Below are positions 11,736 to 23,706 of a stretch of DNA of 64,000 nucleotides, one piece after another; the stretch's first letter is position 1; each line of letters opens with the position of its first letter. The notes beneath the pieces are model-generated. The model was not told the DNA's origin. It was given only the letters and a program-made list of their open reading frames with translations, and did no database searches. A program made the translations under genes and the position numbers. This DNA comes from Liriodendron chinense. Taxonomy: Eukaryota > Streptophyta > Magnoliopsida > Magnoliales > Magnoliaceae. The stretch is taken from positions 3,348,001 through 3,412,000 of the forward strand of contig ML058408.1 of the NCBI GenBank assembly GCA_003013855.2, given 5' to 3'.

Positions 11736-13053
11736 TATAACGTCCCGGATTTGAACAATTTATTTAGAAAATTTTCAAAATTTTATTTTAATCTTATTTT
11801 AATTAAATATTACGAATTTAGTTTAACTTGAGAATAACAAATCATCCGTGAGAGATCCGGTAGGTGACCCTTTACAAAAAAAAAAATTTGCTCAGAATGA
11901 TGTCATGAACCACTAGAATGATTGGATTTCATAAAACTCACATTTTCCCAATAATTACGAAAATGTCATTAAGTTAAAACCTAAGATTTTAAGTACAATA
12001 GTTTCTCACGATCAGTTTAACGCAAAACTTCAGACATTCTATCAGACATATTCTAACCGTACACGTCAAATTTTAACCCTCTGATCATTGTAGAAGTGGC
12101 CAAATTAGAAATTGACCAATGGACAACCTACTTAAACTCAAATTTGTCCCATTTTTTGTATAGTACCCTAATTTTTCTCCGTCATCATAGTGGACGGACT
12201 TGATTTCTCACAAACATTACAATGGGACCCATGTGCAATGTGTGCACATTAGGTGCATGGTGAAAACACGTTTGATCATGCACAACCGACCAAAGACGAA
12301 TTTCCATCTCTTCTCCTCCTCACCGCTGCCCTCTCCGCCATTCATTAGGTGGGCCTCATTCTCTTGATCTGAACCATTCATAAGCTCTGTGACCCTCCAA
12401 AACAAGCTCTTATGAAATTTTATCACCAACAGTCAACCGTACTCGCCGATCTAAATTCTTTATCAAACTATATCTTTCTAGAACATCTAATCCAGGCAAT
12501 CCGCTTTACATGGGTAGTTGGGATTCTATCTATAAAGTCTAAAGGATCTCTCTTAGCTAGCCAACATGTTTTTTCTCATTGAAAACAAAAATTTCTACCT
12601 TTGTGAGAATCCACCACTGAATCCTTCTATCACACAAAACACCAATCAAACAAGTATAAACCTTGAATTTATGGACCCCACAAGCTTTATTGGACTCATC
12701 TAGACCCTCTAGTGGTGTCTAATTGCCCGATAAACTCCTCGTTCAGAAATCATCATTTTCACCTGCTCTCTTCCTCATTTTTTTCATCGAAATCGTTCAT
12801 CCATTGGTGGACCCCATTTTTTAATCCATCATGACCATTTTGTAGCCCGTCTACAACATATACCACGTATGAAACATCTTATCCATCCATCATGTGTACG
12901 CTTTCCAAAATCAACTCGAAAACTCGCTTGCAATACATCTCTTCACGTCCGTGCGCAAGTAGCCGTGCGTAGCCCCCTCTTTGCCCTAGAATTCAACCCT
13001 CTCAACTATATAACCTCTCTTTCAGCGTAGAGACACCCTCAATCATGTTTAGA

Positions 13054-13104
<51 letters not shown>

Positions 13105-14307
13105 TTGGTGTGTTGCATTGTAGTTACACTATTGAGCCTTTGTCCTGACCATGCTGGACGTAGTGGCTGAGAGAAGAAGAGGAGGAGAAGAAACAAAAGA
13201 AAAGAGAAAGGGAAAGAAAAGAAGGAGAAAGAAAGAGGAAAAAAGAGAAAGGAAGAAGGTGATATATTACTTGTGATGGATCCATTGAAGGATGCAATTG
13301 ATGAATAAGCGAAGTTTCATGAGCCGAGGTTGGTAGTGTGGACACTAAGCCCGAGCTGTCGGCCTATAGCGGGTTGTTCATAACCCCCATAGTGACCTTG
13401 AGCTTCCTTGAAATTGATTGGGGTAAGGAGTGGTCATTAGTTGTGGACGTCATCTTATGATATGGCTAGATGCGAAACTACTTAACTAAAGGTGAAACTA
13501 AATCACGTATTCACTAGGGCTTGGCTTGGTGGGCCAGGTGTCATAGAGGAAGTCATAATAGGAAATTTCCTGCTTCTTATTATGCACTATCTAGTGGAAC
13601 TCATAATAGGGAGTTTCTCGCTTGCATTAGTTGGGTGAATTACCTCTAGTGACTAGTGGCTAGCGTGAATTGTAACGGGAGTGTCCCGCTTCATGTATTA
13701 TGATTCTAGCCAGGGTTCCTTAGTCAGAGCATGTACATCATGCAATGCATTAATAACATTCTGTCTTTTATGTTTTTGTGGATTATTATTATTATCATGT
13801 TTGCGCTGTCTCTGTTTGGTTATTATTATTAAGTTTATCTTAGAGGGATATACCTCACAATGATAGCGATTAACACTATCCAACTACAACTCAAATGATA
13901 CAAGTAAAGATCTAGTAGGTGAACCAAGTTCTAAGACAAAAGGTACAAAGGTTCGTGGCAACAAATGATTGGTGACGAAGTCAAAGCGGCTTAATGAAGA
14001 CTTTATTTATTTATGCATTCTTAGGATAGTTTATTATTTTCTACGAAATTGTAATAAATTTTTCAAGTAAAGACAAGGATTGAATATTTTATTTAATATA
14101 TTTTAGGGACATTTTGTTAATAACTTAATATAGAAATACGTGAAATAAGATAAATTATCTTCCGTCACTGTGCTTGAATGCCACAAAATATTAAATGTTG
14201 AATGATTGATGGAATACAGATGATATTGTCATTGGCGCATTTTAGTTAATACTTGGGAACTCAACTCTTCGCGGTATCCACCAAAGTCGAAATCTCAAGG
14301 TGTTGCA
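11736..14307 (+). repeat. Element A 3' LTR
   Basis: A 2572-bp LTR starting TATAACGTC (mutated TG) and ending GTGTTGCA, followed by TSD AGGCT. It has a TATA box at 13007-13013 and (GA)n at 13056-13101. Compared with the 5' LTR it lacks about 0.7 kb at around 13257 and has no X insertion. Confidence 0.87.
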
Positions 14308-14312
14308 AGGCT

Positions 14313-15402
14313 ACTTACAACATATCTAATAGCAACAATGTCATATGTCCTATAAGCATTTTAGATAGGAAATAACCACTATTTATAGGATAAACCTTCT
14401 TCTCAATGCCTCTAAACACTCCACGGATTCTTTCATTTCTGAACACATCTTTACATATGAGAAGTTCATGAAGTTTGAGATTTAACACCACTTTCACTAC
14501 CTAGTGCATTGAGACTAAGTGAACATAGTATGAATACTTGGATTCTCAAGCTTAAGGTGATCCTTGATGTACCCTCTCTACGAGTGGAGAGGTGCTAACC
14601 TCAATATCCCTTAAAAAAAAGTGGCATGAGGTGAATTTGCTCCTAGGGCTATACTACATGTAAGCCATGCATTACATGAACATTAACATATCTTAGCCTC
14701 TAATGCTAATGCATCATTCATTTTTCTTTTATTCTATTACAACTTTGAGACATCAGCTTGTGCTACATCTCTCTTGAACTTGGAGATTAGTACGTGGTAC
14801 ACCAGTATACATTAGTTTATCATCACATTGGTATATTAAACTCATGGTAATGCCAATACATAAAAGTCTTAGTTGTGACATTGTTACAAGAAACTATCTA
14901 ACAAGGTTAACCTAAGCATTTAGTTAACATGGCTTTTCAACATTGCTACAATTAAGAGTTTAATCAACACTTATGCTAAAACAATTTACATGCTCAATGG
15001 ATAATGGTTATATTGGCTATTTGAAGCCTTTACTTCTCTAGATAACTAATGATATACAAGATGCCTTACTCCCCAATAATTTATAAAATGCCTAAAGCCG
15101 TGATTAAACAGATTTTAACACTCAAGGATTAAATAGGTTTTGACACTCAATGACTTAAGAAGATAAATTCTAACAACCTAAATGTTATAACTGAGACACA
15201 TATTACCTACACTATGTCACATAGTACATGCAGGTGACATTAACATCATACATCTTTTGCATATATTGTAGTATACTTTATTTTTACTTTTATAGGGATT
15301 TTCCTCAACGATTAAAATTAAAGGCTCATAGTATCTCACAACTAGGATTATATTTTGTTCTCGGTATTGCTAAACCTCTTGAAATGAATTTTTACGTGTA
15401 AA
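14313..15402. other. Intergenic DNA between elements A and B
   Basis: Unique-looking AT-rich sequence that joins 1734 on the left (across A) and 27924 on the right (across B). A 60-codon minus-strand frame at 14315-14497 has no domain I recognise. No gene is supported. Confidence 0.55.
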
Positions 15403-16662
15403 TATTGTGATGAGTACCTAATATTGTATAATTAACCCTGGTTTTTAAGGCATTATCATTGTTTTTCTGGTTAATTATCCCTCATTAGGTGAATTTTCTG
15501 TTTTCAGGTGATGAGGAGAAGTTGGATAAGATCCGAGCCAATCAAGGCGATTAAAGGCCCTAAAGTGATCAAGATAAAGTATGTGGCGATCCTGAAGGAA
15601 GTCGAACCGTAAAGATTGAAGGACCATCATGTTCTACAGTTTGGACGGTCAAGATTGGATGTCCGCATGTAGGGCCAACCGTGCATCTAGCAACAAGTGG
15701 AGACATCTTTAATCCTTCGCACATGGCAAACATATCAACTATCCATCTATGGTGGACCCCACAGCAAGCAAGATGAACTTCATCATCCACAAAGACATCC
15801 ACTGCATCAATGGCCAGGATCATCACACGCAGTGGACATTCACCACCTTCAATCATCATCCATTTCCACCTGTCCATCACTGCTGCCCACCTTCATCTGA
15901 CGTGCAGAGCATCAGCCGTCCATCTAGCAGGTGAAGCTACTACCTCCTCAGCCGTCCATCTCCAAATGTGATCAACATCTCCAGCAATGAACGTCCTCTC
16001 CATCAACTATGGTGAACCCCAATATGCAGCCGTCCACTTGCGTCCAATCCAGCGGACCTCTCACCCAATCATCCATTCTCCAAGCTAGCAAAGGAGCTCC
16101 TATTCCCCTTCACACGTGCTGACATCAACACATGCAGCTCATCATCCAGGGACGTCCAACATATCTACACTGTCCAGGCCTCACGTGCTCGTGCAGATCA
16201 CTCATCCACCGTTCATCCATCTCCATGATCAAGCAAAGTAGGTGGACCATAGCAACAGACAACACCTGCACAACCATCCATCAGCCAGATGTGTTGTCCA
16301 ACATCCAGCAATGGACTAGTTTTCTTCATCAGACCATCTGCATCACCTTAGCTCCCAACCATCCAGTAGTGAGCTGCTGATCTTCAAGCCGTCAGAAGTC
16401 CAACCGTTCATTAGCTACCCCCACACCGTCCATTGACCAACAATGGACGTCCATCCATCACAAGGCCCATCATCATCTCACACGTTCTGAGCACTTCACC
16501 TGATCCATCCCAGCATGATGACCGTCCATCCATCCTTCCATTCTTCAAAATTGCTGATGGAAGACCATCATCCTCAACTGCTCCATCACGTCCAAGAATT
16601 GAAGACATCTCTAATACAAGGCAGCAACTCTCCACACTTGCACAATTCAGCAACAAGAGAGG

Positions 16663-16664
<2 letters not shown>

Positions 16665-16714
<50 letters not shown>
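16665..16714 (+). repeat. (CT)n microsatellite in B 5' LTR
   Basis: A pure CT run of about 50 bases. The 3' LTR has about 66 bases (26469-26534) and solo LTR B' about 43 (45406-45448), showing length change since the copies separated. Confidence 0.95.
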
Positions 16715-16717
<3 letters not shown>

Positions 16718-16986
16718 TTCCCAACGCATGTGTAAGGCTTGGAATGCCACCTCATCATCCAAGCCTCACTCCATTCCCAAACCAAAAAAAAAATCTGCTT
16801 TGGGTTTGGAGTGCCACCTAGGCTTGGAGTACTTTTTAGCCACATGTCATTCCAAGTTTAACTCCAAGCCCAAACCTAAAGGAAAAGTTTGCTTTGGGCA
16901 CTCCAAGCCTAACCCCATTCCCGAACCTAAAAAAAATCTGCTTTGGGTTTGGAGTGCCACCTAGGCTTGGGAGCCTCTCAAAAGTC

Positions 16987-16993
16987 TATAAAA
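16987..16993 (+). promoter_or_regulatory. TATA box of the B-family LTR promoter
   Basis: TATAAAA preceded by AAAGTC, conserved at 26808-26814 in the 3' LTR and 45705-45711 in solo LTR B'. Conservation in three copies supports it as the core promoter. Confidence 0.6.
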
Positions 16994-18104
16994 GGAGGCC
17001 TCTCCTCCTCATTTCAATCATCCCACTCCTCAAAATCCAATCCCATTCTTTACAACTCCTCTCTTCTCTTCTTTAGTTTTCTTTCTTTATTTCTTAGTGT
17101 AGAGTAGTGTAGAATTTTCTTTTGTAGAGAATTTAGTCTTCCATTGTAGCATGGTTGGCTAAACCTCTAGCTAAGGCTAGGGGTGAAGCCTTTGAAGAAA
17201 TTTGCAAGCTTTGGTTCTTTTGGTTCAACATTGTGTGGTGTAAATGTGGGAGTTCTCTTTGGTTGATTGATTCGGTTATCCACCTCGGCAGACGCTATTG
17301 TTGTGCAAGCCCTTTGATCAATTGTCGACTCCGGGCACGTTGGATGCTTGGGATCCCTTGCACACCAATTAGCTAGTTCATGATCGATAAAGTCCCTTGA
17401 TCCATCGTCGACTCCGAGCACGTTGGATGCTTTGGATTCCTTACGGTCATTGAGCTAGTGCAGGTAAAGTCATCGATCTGTAAAATCCCTTGATCCATTG
17501 TAGACTCCGGGCACATTGGATGCTTTGGATTCCCTACGATCGATAGACTGAGATCTTAACGGTTGGATCGGTCAATCAAAGCCTCCTATCTTGTAAGTAT
17601 GCATTTGATCGTATGAATTGTGATCTTATCGGTTGACTTGTTGGCAAAGTTGTTGATCTGTACAATTCCTTGCTCCATTGTCGACTCCGGGCACAGTGGA
17701 TGCTTGAAATTCCGTGCGATCAACTAACGAGTGCTTCATGGTTAAATCAATCAGTTCAGATCACCATCTTTTATGAAATATGCAGTGGTTTAACTATTTC
17801 ATCTTCCGATTGGAATGAATCTTTATTCGATTCCAGTCGAGTTATAGTTGGACCAATAAATCAAATCTTGTGAATGAATCAAAGGTGGATCCCTGATGCT
17901 TTAGCCCCTTTTCTATTTTTGTCTTTCACTACACACAACTTGCTCCACTCTCGTGGATAATTCACATTTTATCTCTCCCACCTAAACTAATTCCTCTGAG
18001 TGTTCTTAACCCCAATCCTTGTGGATCGACCTCGGTCTTACCTAATATTTTACTACTTCACTACCTGCACTTGGGTGTGCAATCTTCGGGTTGTAGCAAG
18101 TTTT

Positions 18105-18122
18105 TGGCGCCGCTGCCAGGGA
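18105..18122 (+). promoter_or_regulatory. Primer binding site of element B (tRNA-Asp type)
   Basis: TGGCGCCGCTGCCAGGGA starts six bases after the LTR end. It is close to the TGGCGCCGTTGCCGGGG primer site used by Athila and Tat elements with tRNA-Asp. Confidence 0.85.
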
Positions 18123-18271
18123 TTGGCATCGGTTTAAGAATATTTTGGAATTAGTTTATGTATATATATTGTCAATAGTCTACTAACTTCTTTTATTTTG
18201 TTGCTCTCAGGAATTACTCATAGCCAAGTGTTCTTGTTTCCGGGTAACCTCTTTCCTTATCTCCTTGTTTA

Positions 18272-20085
18272 ATGTTTATGCGTAAATGGACTCGTGATCA
18301 CATAAGACGTCTTCTAAACGACGGAATTTTGGTTGAAGGTCTATCCAATCACTGTGTTAGAAAACTTCCTGATACTTGTGAATTAATCCTAAACATGGCC
18401 GAGAATGAAAATGGATATGATCAAGATGAGAATGAAGTACACAATAAGCCACTATTTAGGAGTTTACGTGATTACTTGCGACCTGCAAGAACGAGTACTC
18501 CTTGTATGGTTTTTTCGGTGAATGCGGGCAACAATGATTTCAAACCTGGAGTGATACAGTTACTTCCTAAATTTCATGGACTCGACACTGAAAGTCCCTA
18601 TTTACATTTGAGGGAATTTGATGAAGTAATCGCTACTTTGCATTACGACAACGTTTCTGATGATGTGGTTAGGTTAAAACTATTTCCTTTTTCTTTGAAG
18701 GAGAAGGCCAAGTCTTGGTTGCACTCCTTAAGGCCCAGAACCATAGGGACATGGCAAGAGATGACTAAAGAATTTCTTAAAAAGTTTTTTCATATTCATA
18801 AGACCAACACCCTGAAACGAGATATAATGAATTTCTCCCAAAGGGAGAATGAAATTTTTTTTCAGTGTTGGGAACGTTTCAAGGAACTCTTACTTGCCTG
18901 CCCACATCATGGCTACGAAACATGGCACTTGGTTAGCTCCTTCTATAATGGATTGAGCCCAATCATGCGCCAATTTGTAGAAATGATGTGTAATGGGGAG
19001 TTCATGAGCAAAGGTTCTGATGAGGCTATGGAATACTTTGACTTCTTAGCAGAAAATTCCCAATCTTGGGACACATCTGACAAACCCACTAAGACTAAGC
19101 CTGGGCCCAATGAAAAAAGAGATGTTTATCTTTTAACCGAGGATGACGATGTCAATGCAAAGATAGCAGGGCTCACATGTAAAATAGAAGCTATGGAATT
19201 AAGGAAGGTCAACGCTATTAAAACTAGGAGACTGAAAGTGTTTGTGACATTTGTAAGAGCGATTAACACATTACTAAGGGTTGTCCTACAATCCCAGCTC
19301 TTCAAGAAGTGTTGCACGAACAAGCCAATGCCATGAATACTTATCAAAGACCTTTTAATGCCCCAGTGTCAAACACATATAATTCTAATTGGCGGAACCA
19401 TCCAAACTTCAATTGGAGAAACGGACCGACTGCCAATGCTAGGAATAATCCTCAGGTGCCTTCCACTAGTACTCCTTATGTGCCCCCACAAAGGAAGACT
19501 CCGGAGGACACCGTGCAAAATCAAATCAATCAAAGCATCATGCAAACCCTCCAAGAGCTTAAAACTTCAATAAAAAGATTCGAATCTCGCCTGATTGGAC
19601 TCGAATCATGCCAGAATGTTAGGGAGCGAGGGACCTTTCCGGCCCAACCTGAACCTAACCCGAGGGGACAGTATGAGGTGAATGATTCGGGTTCTTCCAA
19701 CCCTCATGTTGAGCACGCTAAATCTGTCACCACCCTAAGAAGTGGTAAGGTGATTGAAAAAGAAATTCCTAGGACAGTTGATAAACCTAAGGAATCATCT
19801 AAATCGAAGAGTGATGACAGATCTAGTGATGATCAACCTGAGACAGAGCATGTTTTCGAACCAGTGGTCCCATTTCCCCAATGCCTACTCTCATCTAAAG
19901 CAGTGGTTAAAGCTCAAGATGTCTTGGAAGTTTTTAAACAAGTAAAAATCAACATACCCTTGTTAGATGCAATCAAGCAAATACCTTCATATGCCAAGTT
20001 TTTGAAAGATCTTTGTACTATTAAGCGCAAGCTCAATGTACAAAAGAAAGCCTTTTTGACTGAACAGGTTAAGTGCTATCATTAA
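18272..20085 (+). pseudogene. Element B gag (Athila-like), frameshifted
   Basis: Encodes the structural Gag polyprotein that would form the particle and bind genomic RNA. The first open part, 18272-19336, holds the retrotransposon Gag core, recognisable from LPKFHGLDTESPYLHL through the CWERFKELL region. The true start may be the ATG at 18395 (MAENENG), since Athila Gags begin near a RDY-type segment. A frameshift near 19215-19228 moves the C-terminal part into another frame, where a CCHC zinc knuckle (CDIC...C pattern) is present but its codon before the histidine is a TAA stop at 19264-19266. The frame then runs to 20085, where an extra T near 20070 breaks entry into the protease. As read, full-length Gag cannot be made. 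Confidence 0.85.
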
Positions 20086-20605
20086 CCAAAACTCTCCCCC
20101 AAAATACAAAGATCCAGGAAGTCCTACTATTACTTGCATAGTAGGGAACTTTCGGGTCGAACAAGCACTTCTTGACTTAGGGGCGAGTGTTAATCTTATA
20201 CCCTTCTCGGTGTATGAACAGCTGGGACTCCGTGAATTAAAACCCACCATGACCACCTTACAACTTGCGGATCGATCTGTACGGATACCGAGAGGAGTAG
20301 TAGAGGATGTGTTGGTACAGGTCGACAAATTCTACTTCCCAGTAGACTTCATCGTCTTGGATACCCAACCTGTAGTAAATGTTAGCACCCAGATACCTGT
20401 TATTCTTGGCCGACCATTCTTGGCAACTTCCAATGCTGTGATCAACTACAGGAATGGGGTCGTGAAGTTTTCATTTGGCAATATGAAGTTAGAGCTAAAT
20501 GTTTTCAACATGTGTAAACAACAAGGGAATGATGATGAGATCCATGAGGCCAACCTGATCGATACCCTCATGAAAGAAGAATTCCTTCTAACCTCTCTGT
20601 CCTGA
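20071..20605 (+). pseudogene. Element B aspartic protease region
   Basis: A retropepsin-like domain that would mature Gag-Pol. The active-site string is LDLGASVNL, with the Asp codon at 20174-20176; DLGAS in place of the usual D-T/S-G-A is common in Athila elements. The ILGRPFLATSNA flap-side motif follows near 20400-20430. The frame is open to the stop at 20603-20605, after which homologous sequence continues in other frames (20606-20820), so the domain is cut off from RT by frameshifts. Confidence 0.8.
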
Positions 20606-20824
20606 ACCCTTAGAAGCATGTCTAGCCCACTTTGCTGATTCTAATGATGAGACAATTTTGGAAGTGGTGAATGGATTGTTAGAATCCACCCTTGTGCATG
20701 ATACAAACCAGTGGAGGCCTCATTTTGAAAAACTCCCTCAAAATGATTCACGACCTCTACCATCAAGAATTGAAGCACTAAAGCTTGACCTGAAGCCACT
20801 ACCTTTGGAACTAAATATCCATAC

Positions 20825-22660
20825 TTGGGTCAAGGCAATACTTTTCCTGTGGTTATTTCATCTCACCTTGATAAAGACCAAGAGGACAAATTGATCAATG
20901 TTCTCAAGGAACACAAGGATGCCATAGGTTGGACAATTGCTGACATCAAGGGAATTGATCCCCTGATTTGTACCCATAGGATAAACCTCAAGGAGAATGC
21001 TAAACCCTCTAGACAACCACAAAGGAGATTGAATCCAACCATGACTGAAGTGGTTAGAGCCGTGGTCCTCAAGCTATTGGATGTGGGTATCATCTACCCT
21101 ATTTCAGATAGCCAATGGGTAAGTCCAACCCAAGTGGTACCCAAAAAATCTAGAGTTACCATAGTTGTGAATGCAGACAATGAGTTGGTGCCAACTAGAG
21201 TCACTACTGGTTGGAGAATGTGTATCGACTATAGGAAACTGAATACTGTTACTAGGAAGGACCACTTTCCTTTACCATTCATTGATCAAATGTTAAAGAA
21301 ATTAGCTGGTCACTCCTATTACTGTTTCCTAGATGGGTACTCTGGATATAACCAAATAGAGATTGCCCTAGAAGATCAAGAGAAAACCGCATTCACTTGT
21401 CCATTTGGCACCTTTGCGTACAAGAGGATGCCTTTCGGACTGTGTAATGCTCCTGCCACTTTTCAGAGATGCATGCTCAGTATTTTCTCTGACATGGTTG
21501 GACATTTCTTGGAAGTCTTCATGGACGACTTCTTGGTATTTGGTTGTTCCTTTGATGAATGTTTAAACCATTTACAATTGGTCTTGACAAGGTGTGAAGA
21601 AAAGAATCTTGTTTTGAATTGGGAAAAGTGTCATTTTATGGTTCAAAAGGGAATTGTTCTTGGACATAATATTTCGTCCAACGGAATAGAAGTAGACAAG
21701 GCAAAGATCAACTTAATTGCCAACCTACCAGCCCCCATAAGTATACGAAACATTCGTTCTTTTTTGGGTCATGCAGGATTCTATAGGAGATTTATAAAGG
21801 ACTTCAGTCATATCTCTCGTCCATTATGCAATCTCCTGCAAAAGGATGCTCCATTCGAGTGGACCAATGACTACCAAGAAGCTTTCACCAAGCTTAAAGG
21901 CATGTTGACCAGCGCACCAATAATGCAACCACCCGATTGGACTATACCTTTTGAAATCATGTGTGACGCAAGTGACTATGCTGTTGGGGCAGTTTTGGGG
22001 CAAAGAAAAGACAAGAAGCCCTATGTTATATACTACGCAAGTAGAACCTTGAACAGTGCGCAAGTAAACTACTCTACTACAGAAAAGGAACTCCTTGCCG
22101 TAGTCTTTGCACTTGACAAGTTCAGGTCCTACTTGATTAGGTCCAAAATTGTAATTTTTACTGATCATGAGGCTCTCAAGTATCTTCTTTCTACGAAAGA
22201 TGCTAAGCCTCGCTTGCTCAGGTGGATCTTTTTGCTCCAAGAATTCGACCTTGAAATTCGAGACAAAAAGGGAGTAAAAAACGTAGTGGCTGATCACTTG
22301 TCTCGCCTAGTACTCTTTGATTCCGTAGAGACGACACCGATAAAGGACACTTTCCCTAATGAACAGTTGTTTGAAGTGTCTTATCAACCTTGGTTTGCTA
22401 ACATTGTTAACTATCTTGCTGCAGGAAGAATTCTGAGTCATTGGACCCCACAAGATAAAAGGAAATTTTTCACAGAGGTACACAACTTTTTCTGGGATGA
22501 TCCGTATTTGTTCAAATACTGCCTAGATCAGATCATAAGGAGGTGTGTTCCAGATAATGAACAAACCAGTGTCATCTCCTTTTGCCATTCTTATGCATGT
22601 GGTGGTCATTTCTCTTCTAAGAAAACCGCTGCCAAGATTCTCCAGTGCGGTTTCTACTGA
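20825..22660 (+). CDS. Element B reverse transcriptase and RNase H, open frame
   Basis: A 611-codon frame covering the RT and RNase H domains. RT palm landmarks: CIDYRKLN, PLPFIDQ, FLDGYSGYNQ (first catalytic Asp), MPFGLCNAPATFQ, and FMDDFLVFG with the double Asp. RNase H shows DASD, the TTEKE glutamate and the FTDHEAL aspartate, ending with VADHLSRL. The N-terminal half of the integrase zinc-binding region follows (CHSYACGGHF). The stop TGA at 22658-22660 replaces a tryptophan conserved in relatives. All expected catalytic residues are present, so the domain could be active if translated, although its linkage to gag and integrase is broken. The ATG at 20825 is internal to the original polyprotein and is not a true start. 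Confidence 0.9.
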   Translation: MGQGNTFPVVISSHLDKDQEDKLINVLKEHKDAIGWTIADIKGIDPLICTHRINLKENAKPSRQPQRRLNPTMTEVVRAVVLKLLDVGIIYPISDSQWVSPTQVVPKKSRVTIVVNADNELVPTRVTTGWRMCIDYRKLNTVTRKDHFPLPFIDQMLKKLAGHSYYCFLDGYSGYNQIEIALEDQEKTAFTCPFGTFAYKRMPFGLCNAPATFQRCMLSIFSDMVGHFLEVFMDDFLVFGCSFDECLNHLQLVLTRCEEKNLVLNWEKCHFMVQKGIVLGHNISSNGIEVDKAKINLIANLPAPISIRNIRSFLGHAGFYRRFIKDFSHISRPLCNLLQKDAPFEWTNDYQEAFTKLKGMLTSAPIMQPPDWTIPFEIMCDASDYAVGAVLGQRKDKKPYVIYYASRTLNSAQVNYSTTEKELLAVVFALDKFRSYLIRSKIVIFTDHEALKYLLSTKDAKPRLLRWIFLLQEFDLEIRDKKGVKNVVADHLSRLVLFDSVETTPIKDTFPNEQLFEVSYQPWFANIVNYLAAGRILSHWTPQDKRKFFTEVHNFFWDDPYLFKYCLDQIIRRCVPDNEQTSVISFCHSYACGGHFSSKKTAAKILQCGFY

Positions 22661-23706
22661 CCTTCCATATTCAAGGACACCCATTTTTTTGCAAAGCATG
22701 TGACCGTTGTCAGAAGTTGCGAGGAATCTCCCGTAGAAATATGATGCCTTTGAATCCGATATTGATCATTGAAGCTTTCGACTGTTGGGGCATCGATTTC
22801 ATGGGACCATTCCCTTCCTCATTTGGATATCTATATATCCTATTGGCTGTCGATTATGTCTCCAAATGGGTTGAGGCAATCCCGTGTAGAACCAATGATC
22901 ACAAAACGGTTCTACGATTTCTAAAAGAGAATATTTTATCAAGATTTGGGACGCCTCGAGCCATTATCAGTGATGGGGGTACACACTTCTGTAACAGACC
23001 TTTCGAGGCTTTGATGAAGAGATATGGTATCACACACAAGGTGAGTATGCCCTATCACCCACAAACAAGTGGTCAAGCAGAAGTTTCCAACAGGGAAATC
23101 AAACACATCTTGGAAAAAACTGTGAATCCAGACCGCAAGGATTGGTCTCTAAGACTAACCGATGCGTTGTGGGCTTACCGTACAGCGTACAAAACCCCAA
23201 TTGGAATGTCTCCCTATAGACTTGTCTATGGGAAAGCTTGCCATCTGCCTGTGGAGTTGGAGCATAAATCCTATTGGGCTATAAAGAAATTCAATTTCAA
23301 TCTTGACAAGGCCAGCTCGCTTCACAAACTCCAGCTGAACGAGTTGGAGGAAATCCGGAATGAGGCTTATGATAATGCCAGAATATACAAGGAACGAACG
23401 AAGGTATTCCATGACAGGAATATCCTTCGAAGATCTTTCGAACCATCTCAGAAAGTTCTCGTGTACAATTCTAGGCTACATCTATTTCCAGGAAAGCTGA
23501 AATCTCGATGGACCGGACCTTTTGTAGTCAAAACTGTTTACCCTCATGGGGCTATTGAGATTGAGAACCCCAAAAATGAAAATGTATTTAAAGTGAACGG
23601 GCAGCGTTTGAAGCCCTTTCTTGAGGAATTTGCCCCAGAGGAGGAATCCACCCCTCTGGAAGATCCTAGTCTGACGGAGATCCCCTTTTGTATACTAGTA
23701 GGTTAG
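22661..23706 (+). pseudogene. Element B integrase, separated from RT by a stop and frameshift
   Basis: The integrase core, which would join the cDNA to host DNA. The DDE triad is visible: D in WGIDFMG, D in IISDGGTHF, and E in SGQAEVSN. The CKACDRCQK half of the zinc-binding domain precedes it. A homopolymer length change in the T-run at 22683-22689 shifts the frame after the TGA at 22658. The C-terminal part continues through KVLVYNSRLHLFPGKLKSRW to the stop at 23704-23706. No chromodomain is present, as expected for Athila. Confidence 0.88.

Larger units (their letters stand above)
1740..14307 (+). mobile_element. Element A: non-autonomous Tekay-related LTR retrotransposon (LARD-like)
   Basis: Limits are fixed by a perfect TSD, AGGCT, at 1735-1739 and 14308-14312. 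The element has a 5' LTR (1740-4060 plus 8546-9513, split by insertion X1), a PBS resembling the complement of initiator tRNA-Met, a non-coding interior, a pol-tail and polypurine tract at 11697-11735, and a 3' LTR (11736-14307). No gag or pol domain is readable, so it must have moved using proteins supplied by another element. LTR length (about 3.3 kb after removing X1) is large relative to the interior (about 1.6 kb beyond the second LTR-end copy), which fits a large retrotransposon derivative. LTR sequence and ends match those of D (53543) and E (58843). Confidence 0.88.
15408..18098 (+). repeat. Element B 5' LTR
   Basis: 2691 bp, TGATGAGTACC to GTTGTAGCA. It has three visible zones: a CCGTCCATC/TGGACC-rich zone (about 15620-16640), a (CT)n run (16665-16714) with CCTAGGCTTGG-type repeats and a TATA box (16987-16993), and four recurrences of a GATCCATTGTCGACTCCGGG-type block near 17310, 17394, 17487 and 17667. 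Open frames inside reflect repeat composition and are not genes. Confidence 0.9.

Noticed and set aside
14315..14497. A 60-codon minus-strand frame in intergenic DNA
   Set aside because: Too short, no recognised domain, no supporting signals.
16515..16964. A 149-codon frame in the B 5' LTR and its equivalent in B'
   Set aside because: It runs through the (CT)n tract, giving a Leu-Ser run, and through CCAAGCCTAA repeats. It is LTR sequence, not a gene.
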